Made by a program: the position numbers and the translations under genes
In this document: piece after piece, positions 15,227-20,440 of the stretch
Position numbering within the stretch: the stretch's first letter is position 1
Layout of the letters: each line of letters begins with the position of its first letter
DNA from: JAJFFW01 sp038531315
Lineage (GTDB): Bacteria; Pseudomonadota; Alphaproteobacteria; Caulobacterales; Parvularculaceae
Assembly: GCA_038531315.1 (NCBI GenBank)
Contig: JBCBBT010000059.1
Coordinates: forward strand, 1-20,440
DNA length: 20,440 bases
Reading direction: 5' to 3'
The notes under the pieces: model-generated
Database searches by the model: none
The model's input: only the letters and a program-made list of their open reading frames with translations
Told to the model about the DNA's origin: nothing

Positions 15227-15243
15227 ATCGCCGAAATGGCGAT
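15227..15243. promoter_or_regulatory. Perfect 6-bp inverted repeat upstream of pepA
   Basis: ATCGCC (15227-15232), a five-base spacer and GGCGAT (15238-15243) form a perfect dyad 26 bases before the pepA start. On the minus strand the right arm is followed by TTTT, so it could also act as a weak terminator for antisense transcripts. Position and symmetry would equally suit a regulator site. Confidence 0.35.
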
Positions 15244-15269
15244 CACGCCAAATAATAAAAGGGACCGCC

Positions 15270-16772
15270 ATGAAAATCACATTCTCAAAAGCCGCGCCCG
15301 CCAAGTCCGGCGCAATCATTGTTCCGTGCTTTGAGAATGGCGCCGCCAAGGGCGGCTTTGGGGACGCATTTGGTCGCCTCGATGAGGAAAGCGGCGGCGC
15401 GCTTGCGAAAGCAGCGAAAACCGGTGAGTTTTCCGGCAAGAAAGATCAGATCCTCGAAATTGTTGCGCCTGAAGGATTGAGCGCATCGCGCGTTGTTTTG
15501 ATCGGCGCCGGCAAAGCGGCGGCCTTGACGCTGCAGGATGCGGAGGCTCTCGGCGGCGCAGCCATCGCGCGTGTTCTGAGGACGAAAGAAAAATCGGCCG
15601 CCATCGCTCTTGAGGAATTCTCGTCGCCAAATGACAGCGTGGGCGACCTTGCGGCGCATGTTGCGTTCGGCGCGCTCTTGCGCACCTATCGGTTCGACAA
15701 ATATCGTACGACGCTTGAAAAAGACCAGAAACCTTCACTCTCCAAAATTTCGGTTCACACGCCGTCGTCTTCCGCCAAATCGGTTTTCGCCAACCTTGAA
15801 AAAATTGCAGACGGAATTTTTCTGACGCGCGATCTTGTCTCCGAACCCGCAAATATTCTCTACCCTGAGAGCTTTGCGAAACGCTGCCAGGAACTGGAAA
15901 GCCTCGGCGTCAAGGTGACCGTGCTCGGCGAGAAAGAGATGAAGAAGCTCGGCATGGGCTCGTTGCTCGGCGTCGGACAGGGGTCAATCAGGGAATCGAA
16001 GCTTGTCGCCATGGAGTGGATGGGCGGCAACAAAACAGACAAGACGGTCGCTTTCGTAGGCAAGGGCGTCACTTTCGACACCGGCGGCATTTCACTGAAG
16101 CCCGGTCCCGGCATGGAAGACATGAAATGGGATATGGGCGGGGCAGGCGCGGTAACGGGCGCAATGGCGGCGCTTGCTGGCCGCAAGGCCAAGGCCAACG
16201 TCGTTGGCGTGATCGGGTTGGTGGAGAACATGCCTGACGGGAACGCGCAACGCCCCGGCGACGTCGTCACGTCAATGTCTGGAAAGACGATTGAGATTTT
16301 AAACACGGACGCAGAAGGCCGTCTTGTGCTCGCGGACGCCATCTGGTGGACACAGGAGACTTACAAACCCGACGTGGTCGTTGATCTTGCGACGCTGACA
16401 GGCGCGATTATCATCGCTCTCGCCCACGAATTCGCCGGGCTCTTCACGCAGGACGATGCGCTTGCGGAAAAGCTTCTGGCGGCGGCTGAGGCGAGCGGCG
16501 ATCGTCTGTGGCGGATGCCCCTCACCAAAACCCACTACGACATGATCAAGTCCGATATCGCGGACATGAAAAATATCGGCGGTCGGGAAGGGGGCTCGTC
16601 AACAGCGGCGTCCTTTATCGGTAATTTCATTAAAGACGGCCAGTCATGGGCGCATCTCGATATTGCCGGAATGGCGTGGACGTCAAAAGAAAAACCAACA
16701 ACGCCGAAAGGCGGCACCGGCTACGGCGTGCGCGTGCTCGATACTTTCGTGCGCGACAATTACGAGAAATAA
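15270..16772 (+). CDS. pepA: Leucyl aminopeptidase PepA (M17 family)
   Basis: A 500-residue cytosolic two-metal aminopeptidase that removes N-terminal residues from peptides. The metal and catalytic residues of the M17 family are present at matching spacing: Lys265 and Asp270 in GKGVTFDTGG, Lys277 in ISLKPG, Asp288 in KWDMGGAGA, and Asp347, Glu349 and Arg351 in the signature NTDAEGRLVLADA. The N-terminal 160 residues form the less conserved macro-like domain. Length equals the usual family size. ATG 15270 with AAAAGGGA at 15257-15264 is preferred over upstream in-frame readings that run through the intergenic region. In some gammaproteobacteria PepA also binds DNA in site-specific recombination; nothing here tests that. 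It diverges from lptF, an arrangement also seen in E. coli, and converges with the DUF2721 gene. Confidence 0.97.
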   Translation: MKITFSKAAPAKSGAIIVPCFENGAAKGGFGDAFGRLDEESGGALAKAAKTGEFSGKKDQILEIVAPEGLSASRVVLIGAGKAAALTLQDAEALGGAAIARVLRTKEKSAAIALEEFSSPNDSVGDLAAHVAFGALLRTYRFDKYRTTLEKDQKPSLSKISVHTPSSSAKSVFANLEKIADGIFLTRDLVSEPANILYPESFAKRCQELESLGVKVTVLGEKEMKKLGMGSLLGVGQGSIRESKLVAMEWMGGNKTDKTVAFVGKGVTFDTGGISLKPGPGMEDMKWDMGGAGAVTGAMAALAGRKAKANVVGVIGLVENMPDGNAQRPGDVVTSMSGKTIEILNTDAEGRLVLADAIWWTQETYKPDVVVDLATLTGAIIIALAHEFAGLFTQDDALAEKLLAAAEASGDRLWRMPLTKTHYDMIKSDIADMKNIGGREGGSSTAASFIGNFIKDGQSWAHLDIAGMAWTSKEKPTTPKGGTGYGVRVLDTFVRDNYEK

Positions 16773-16780
16773 GAGCGCAA

Positions 16781-17239
16781 TCAGCGTTTCTTGAGAAGTT
16801 CGGACCGCACACGGATCGTCCGTGTCGCGACGTAAATTTCCATCAGGAACGCGCAGAGCCCGATAATAACGCCCGACATCGCGAGAATGAATAGAATAGC
16901 GATCGCCCGTGAGGCGTCAGCCCCTGCCAGGTCGATCAGAAAAAGAATCGCCACAAGCAGGGCCACCAACAAGGCGGACGCTGAGCAAAACGACACCGCC
17001 CAGTTTGAAAAGCGCATCCTGATGCTAAGCGCCGCCAGCTCATCGCGCGCCATGGCGGCGACGGGCAAGTCAGGATCGCTCAGAATTTCCGCCTCCAGAT
17101 GGCGCGCACGGTCAATAATCCTGCCAAGACGCTGGGTGATAACGTTGAGCAATGACCCGATCGCCACAAGCACGAAAACGGGCGCCAGCGACAATTGGAT
17201 TGTCTCACCGATTGAATGGGCTGTGGCCATTGTCTCCAT
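16781..17239 (-). CDS. DUF2721-family membrane protein
   Basis: A 152-residue integral membrane protein. The N-terminus IQLSLAPVFVLVAIGSLLNV followed by TQRLGRIIDRAR, and the C-terminal MEIYVATRTIRVRSELL, match my recollection of the DUF2721 family, whose function is unknown. Three hydrophobic segments are seen: about 16-34, 82-104 and 111-134. A charged helix lies between the first and second (about 40-76), probably cytoplasmic given its Arg residues. ATG 17239 is used; Met4 (17230) is an alternative and neither has a strong ribosome site. It is convergent with pepA, eight bases between stops, and 111 bases downstream of the next minus-strand gene, a gap in which no terminator or promoter stands out. 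Confidence 0.83.
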   Translation of the reverse strand: METMATAHSIGETIQLSLAPVFVLVAIGSLLNVITQRLGRIIDRARHLEAEILSDPDLPVAAMARDELAALSIRMRFSNWAVSFCSASALLVALLVAILFLIDLAGADASRAIAILFILAMSGVIIGLCAFLMEIYVATRTIRVRSELLKKR

Positions 17240-17350
17240 GCCGCTTCATCGCCGAGCTCGCGCAAACTTGCAATGGGTCCTTTAACGCAGGCAATGTCGT
17301 CTGATTTTGGCGCACAGGTTACGCAGCATGAACGAGTGTCGAGTGCGGCG

Positions 17351-17785
17351 TTATTGCCGGTTTGAAAGCCAAACCCAAAAACTCAGGGCAATTGCAGAAC
17401 CCGATACAATGGTCATGACTGTGCCAGGCACAAAATTTACGAAGCCCGGTATGTCGACAAAAACGAGATAGCCGAGATCAAGAAGACCGCCGACCATGCC
17501 GGTAACCCAAATAGCGGTGAAATTGCGCCGCCAAATGAAAACGGCGCCGATAATGGTGACCAATCCGCCCCAAAGCAGATTCCAGCCATGTTGGTCGAGG
17601 ATGCCGTTGACCGCAGGGTGGTACGCCGCCGCCAGCGCATTTGAATCCACGGCGTCCGCGATCACTGCAAACCCGCCGGCTGCGTCGGCTGGGATAACAA
17701 TGAGCCCGGCTAACATATGCACCAGCCCCCAAATCACCCACAAAACGGCGGCGGCTTTTAACGCCAATGAATGAGTTTGTGACAT
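17351..17785 (-). CDS. Small four-helix integral membrane protein, function unknown
   Basis: A 144-residue protein with four predicted transmembrane segments (about 9-31, 68-85, 90-110, 118-140) and short loops. The longest loop (32-67) contains AYHPAVNGILDQHGWN and should be outside or periplasmic if the N-terminus is in. I do not recognise a family. ATG 17785 is chosen because AAAGGG lies about eight bases upstream. A longer in-frame reading to 17866 would add 27 non-hydrophobic residues and cover the divergent promoter region. It is transcribed away from the MarR-family gene across an 85-base control region, the classical setting of a MarR target gene, so regulation by that protein is likely. 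A link to stress, solvents or efflux would be guesswork. Confidence 0.78.
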   Translation of the reverse strand: MSQTHSLALKAAAVLWVIWGLVHMLAGLIVIPADAAGGFAVIADAVDSNALAAAYHPAVNGILDQHGWNLLWGGLVTIIGAVFIWRRNFTAIWVTGMVGGLLDLGYLVFVDIPGFVNFVPGTVMTIVSGSAIALSFWVWLSNRQ

Positions 17786-17836
17786 GGTGCAGGCCCTTTC
17801 GTAAAACACCGGTCTTTGTATTTTCGAGGCGGATCG

Positions 17837-17866
17837 ATTTGTGCGAAATATAATGGATATTGTCAA
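17837..17866. promoter_or_regulatory. Divergent promoter/operator of the MarR gene and the membrane-protein gene
   Basis: The dyad AATAT (17847-17851), five bases, ATATT (17857-17861) overlaps two promoter signals. On the plus strand a perfect TATAAT (17849-17854) lies 16 bases before the MarR ATG, without a visible -35. On the minus strand a perfect TTGACA (17866-17861) points at the membrane-protein gene, with only a weak -10 (ACAAAT, 17842-17837) at 18 bases. A repressor bound to the dyad would block both. The AT-rich character contrasts with the flanking GC-rich DNA. Confidence 0.5.
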
Positions 17867-17870
17867 CTAA

Positions 17871-18314
17871 ATGAAGAACCGCACTGGACACGCCGCGTCG
17901 CTTGCCTTGAATATTGATCGATTGATGCGCCACATTCATGCGCAATTGCATCCGCGCGCGCCTGATTTTGATCGACATCAGGTCGGGCCTCTCGGCGGCA
18001 TGCTGTTATTGACCGTCAGTGAACACGGGTCGATCGATATTCAGTCTGTCGTCGACCTTTTGGGACGCGACAAGTCGCAAATCTCTCGTCTTATTCAACG
18101 ATTTGAACGCATTGGATTGCTGACCCGCGAAAAATCTGCAACCGATGGACGCGTTTCCGTATTGAGCCTGACCGCATTAGGGAACGATCAGGTCGAAAGC
18201 ATCAAAGATGTTCTGACACTGATTATTGAGGACCTTTTCGATACGTTGTCGAAAAACGAGCAGTCGGTTTTTGAGGAGATGCTTGAGCGCGTCCTGGCGA
18301 AAAAACAGCGCTGA
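17871..18314 (+). CDS. MarR-family transcriptional regulator
   Basis: A 147-residue winged-helix protein. The recognition region SIDIQSVVDLLGRDKSQISRL (about 54-74) forms the helix-turn-helix. The wing REKSATDGRVSVLSLT (87-101) contains the DxR pair (Asp92, Arg94) typical of MarR proteins. Flanking helices (about 10-28 and 105-145) form the dimerisation domain. No cysteine is present, so a thiol-based redox switch of the OhrR type is unlikely; a small-molecule ligand is more probable. ATG 17871 has no Shine-Dalgarno sequence and a TATAAT only 16 bases upstream, so the mRNA may be nearly leaderless. It probably represses itself and the divergent membrane protein. A short GC hairpin without a T-run (18314-18327) follows the stop. 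Confidence 0.9.
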   Translation: MKNRTGHAASLALNIDRLMRHIHAQLHPRAPDFDRHQVGPLGGMLLLTVSEHGSIDIQSVVDLLGRDKSQISRLIQRFERIGLLTREKSATDGRVSVLSLTALGNDQVESIKDVLTLIIEDLFDTLSKNEQSVFEEMLERVLAKKQR

Positions 18315-18475
18315 CCGCCGGGGCGGTGGCTTAGGCGTGCAGTACATTATGCCGCTCACCGGCGCGGCGCGACCAAGTCCGCAAGATTTTCGCGATACCC
18401 ATCCCTGCTTTCGTTGCGGGCAAACGGTGTGTCTTGATCTCGCCAATGGCGCGGACAGTCGTCGCCAGCGACCGA
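18315..18475. other. Intergenic stretch between convergent MarR and FGE genes
   Basis: It holds a GC-rich dyad (ACCGCC 18314-18319, GGCGGT 18322-18327) right after the MarR stop but no T-run on either strand. Short reading frames on both strands show no family features. I see no RNA gene, repeat or further regulatory signal. Confidence 0.4.
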
Positions 18476-19390
18476 CTACTCGCGATCTTTGACAATGCGA
18501 AAGCCGACATGGGCCGTGCTGAAGTCGCGTTCGAGGTCTTCACGAGCGGCGGCGCGATAGCGTCGGCAGTAATTTTCACTGCACAAAAATGAGCCGCCTT
18601 TGATGGTGAAACGCGGCGCGGCGGACGCAAAAGGGCTCTCCGTCCACTCCCATACATTTCCGATCATGTCATATGCGCCGGTGCGGGCGGGCTCGAAACA
18701 ACCGACCGGCGCGGCGCCGGCGTAACCATCGCGACCGGTGTCGTCCGTCGGGAAAAGGCCGGTCCATATATTGGCGCGGGGTTCGCCGTCCGATCCGATC
18801 GCGCCTGAAAAAGGGTTATTAGGATCGAACAGGCCGAGGCTCGCCGCGTACTCCCATTCGACTTCCGTCGGGATGCGCCCGCCCGCCCAATCCGCATAGG
18901 CGCGGGCGTCATTGAGTGTGACATGGACAACGGGATAAAGACCGCGTCCGTCAAGGTTCGAGCCGGCGCCGTGCGGCGCTCTCCAGGTGGCTTGCGGATC
19001 AAGCTTCCACCACGACAGGAAGTCTCCGGCGTTAGCGCGCGCCTCAAACTGTGCAGAACCGCCGTTTTTCTCCGCATCCGTCACATATCCGGTCGCCGCA
19101 ACGAATTGGGCGAATTGACTGTTTGTAACTTCATGGACATGAAGCCGAAACGGCGAGACGAAGACCTTTTCCGCCGGGCCTTCCTCCGGGTAAAGCGCAT
19201 CGCGGCCCATGATAAAGCCGCCGCCCGCGATGTCGACGAAGGCGCCAAGGTCGCGGGCGGCCAAGGCGCAGGCTCGAGGGCTCGCCGCCGATCGGTGGCG
19301 GCGGATATCCGATATCGCAATCGCGGCGACTAAGATCGCGACCACAAGGGCGCCTAAGATGGCGATGATTACCCGCGGCAATCCGGACAT
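18476..19390 (-). CDS. Formylglycine-generating enzyme (FGE/SUMF1 family), N-terminally membrane-anchored
   Basis: A 304-residue protein of the FGE-sulfatase domain family, which oxidises a cysteine in newly made sulfatases to the catalytic formylglycine. Residues 7-26 form one strong transmembrane segment. The catalytic domain spans about 50-302: GGGFIMGRDALYPEEGP (56-72), HEVTNSQFAQFV (86-97), PVVHVTLNDARAYADWAG (153-170), RIPTEVEWEYAA (172-183), GNVWEWT (244-250). The C-terminal GGSFLCSENYCRRYRAAARE has both active-site cysteines, Cys270 and Cys275, with the spacing of human Cys336/Cys341. This marks a genuine copper/oxygen-dependent FGE rather than a generic SUMF1-like protein. ATG 19390 has GAGG at a good distance. 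It starts 21 bases after the sulfatase stop, so the sulfatase is its obvious substrate. Flanking charges do not clearly settle which side of the membrane the catalytic domain occupies. Confidence 0.93.
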   Translation of the reverse strand: MSGLPRVIIAILGALVVAILVAAIAISDIRRHRSAASPRACALAARDLGAFVDIAGGGFIMGRDALYPEEGPAEKVFVSPFRLHVHEVTNSQFAQFVAATGYVTDAEKNGGSAQFEARANAGDFLSWWKLDPQATWRAPHGAGSNLDGRGLYPVVHVTLNDARAYADWAGGRIPTEVEWEYAASLGLFDPNNPFSGAIGSDGEPRANIWTGLFPTDDTGRDGYAGAAPVGCFEPARTGAYDMIGNVWEWTESPFASAAPRFTIKGGSFLCSENYCRRYRAAAREDLERDFSTAHVGFRIVKDRE

Positions 19391-19411
19391 ACTGCACCTC
19401 GCCGGCTTTCC

Positions 19412-20440
19412 TTATGGCTTGCGCCGCGCGCTGTCGCTTGATGGCGATGCTGACAGCATTGACTTGGGCGTCAGGAACCGTCGCCCCAATTTGAACGCCA
19501 GAAAAAAGCTTCCCGCGATGACCATCACGAACCCTAATCCGTAGAACCAGTATTTGCGGACCGATTGGGCGGTGAGGTTTCGATTGAGCGCGCGGATGGC
19601 GTAATCATCCGGCCCGACGTCAATGACGCCGACGGCCTCGGCATAGTCGTGATACTCCGCGATCATGTCCGCAAACAGCGCCGGGTTCGCCGCAGAAAGG
19701 TCCGTCGTTTCACCGGGATCACTCGATATATCGTAAAGGCGCCATTCGGCGTCGCCCAAAGGCGGCGTGTTGCGCGTTATTTTCCACTTTCCGCGAAACA
19801 GAGCCGCGTTCCCGCTCACTTCGAATGCGAAGCTTTCATCATCGGCGTAGGTTGTGTCAGACGTTCCAGAAAGCATCGGCATGGCGCTCCGGCCGTAAAA
19901 CTGATCCGGATCAAAGGAAACGCCGGCGGCGTCGAGCATCGTTGGAACGAGATCGGCGACATGCACCGGCGCGTGTGCAATGCGTGACGACGCGATGCCC
20001 GGCCCCGCGATGACCATCGGCACGCGCAGGCCTCCCTCGCTGCCATAGAATTTGTAGAGATCAAAGGGCGCGGACAACACCGAGGCCCACTCGGGGCCGA
20101 CCGCTGTGAGACTTTTACGTTGGCCAAGATTTTTGAACGAGGTGTCAAAGCCTTCGATCAGCTTGATGGCGTCGAGCGCGCGGTCCGCAGGTCCCACGAG
20201 GTTCGTTTGTCCCGATTCTGCGCCATTGTCGGACAGCACCATGACGATCGTGTTTTCGAGCTGGCCTGTTGTCTCCAGATGATCCAGCAGCCGTCCAATG
20301 TGATAGTCGGCGGCCTCCATCATGCCGGCGTTAACCTGCATCTCGCGCACCGCGACGGCGCGGTCGTTTGCGTCGAGGTCATTCCAGGTGCGGTGGCTTT
20401 GCGGCGCCGGCGCCAGGGCCGTTGTCAGCGGAGATGGGAG
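19412..20440 (-). CDS. Arylsulfatase-type sulfatase, C-terminal part, with a C-terminal transmembrane helix (5' truncated)
   Basis: The frame is open to the window edge; 342 residues are visible and the N-terminal CxPxR/SxPxR maturation motif lies outside. Sulfatase features are the alpha-helix EAADYHIGRLLDHLETTG, the metal-site SDNGAESG, LYKFYGSEGGLRVPMVIAG with a Lys in the position of the substrate-site Lys of Pseudomonas arylsulfatase, and HVADLVPTMLDAAGV. The C-terminal subdomain has WRLYDISSDPGETTDLS. After the domain comes one hydrophobic segment (YWFYGLGFVMVIAGSFFLAF) followed by the basic KLGRRFLTPK. This suggests a protein tethered by its C-terminus with the enzyme in the periplasm and the tail inside. 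The substrate cannot be read. The FGE gene follows after 21 bases, so the protein is very likely matured to formylglycine by it. Confidence 0.92.
   Translation of the reverse strand, partial: LPSPLTTALAPAPQSHRTWNDLDANDRAVAVREMQVNAGMMEAADYHIGRLLDHLETTGQLENTIVMVLSDNGAESGQTNLVGPADRALDAIKLIEGFDTSFKNLGQRKSLTAVGPEWASVLSAPFDLYKFYGSEGGLRVPMVIAGPGIASSRIAHAPVHVADLVPTMLDAAGVSFDPDQFYGRSAMPMLSGTSDTTYADDESFAFEVSGNAALFRGKWKITRNTPPLGDAEWRLYDISSDPGETTDLSAANPALFADMIAEYHDYAEAVGVIDVGPDDYAIRALNRNLTAQSVRKYWFYGLGFVMVIAGSFFLAFKLGRRFLTPKSMLSASPSSDSARRKP

Noticed and set aside
18314..18327. ACCGCC/GGCGGT hairpin immediately after the MarR gene
   Set aside because: It has a two-base apex and no T-run on either strand, so it is mentioned only as a dyad and not called a terminator.
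1..20440. Search for mobile elements, phage genes, toxin-antitoxin pairs, CRISPR repeats, tRNA and rRNA genes
   Set aside because: Nothing convincing was seen; gene content and base composition look like continuous core chromosome.

Overview
The window looks like a piece of the chromosome of a Gram-negative alphaproteobacterium. The evidence is a moderately high GC content, an LPS-transport/SurA/PdxA/RsmA gene string in the order lptF-lptG-lptD-surA-pdxA-rsmA, a divergent pepA, a CC0125/CC1285-type lipoprotein, and an alphaproteobacterial-style LptD with a CxxC motif ahead of the barrel. A caulobacter- or parvularcula-like marine lineage fits my impression of the proteins, but that is inference. 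No rRNA, tRNA, CRISPR array, insertion sequence, phage gene or integrase was seen.

Layout. (1) 1-6224, plus strand: the C-terminal part of a FadB-type beta-oxidation protein closed by a strong intrinsic terminator; a patatin-like phospholipase lipoprotein followed after 1 nt by a VOC/glyoxalase-fold protein; a CC0125/CC1285-family lipoprotein and a cupin protein; a fatty acyl-CoA synthetase; and a 118-residue orphan. (2) 6259-14970, minus strand: the six-gene envelope string lptF > lptG > lptD > surA > pdxA > rsmA, with overlapping or abutting junctions except around lptD. (3) 15270-16772, plus strand: pepA, divergent from lptF. (4) 16781-18314: a DUF2721 membrane protein and a small four-helix membrane protein on the minus strand, the latter divergent from a MarR-family regulator. 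(5) 18476-20440, minus strand: a membrane-anchored formylglycine-generating enzyme directly downstream of a sulfatase whose 5' part lies outside the window.

How the genes fit together. lptF and lptG encode the inner-membrane part of the LPS export machine, lptD the outer-membrane translocon, and surA the chaperone that helps LptD-like barrels fold. pdxA (vitamin B6) and rsmA (ribosome biogenesis) are conserved passengers. FadB, the patatin and the acyl-CoA synthetase could form a lipid release, activation and oxidation route, but they are separate transcription units. The sulfatase and its FGE form a substrate/maturase pair, both carrying a membrane segment.

Most of the window is conserved core genome. 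The most noteworthy parts are the tethered sulfatase/FGE pair, the structured lptG-lptD leader with a duplicated hairpin and a 9-codon reading frame overlapping the lptD start, and the compact MarR divergent promoter. No intergenic stretch exceeds 300 bases; the longest, 14971-15269, holds the divergent lptF/pepA control region.
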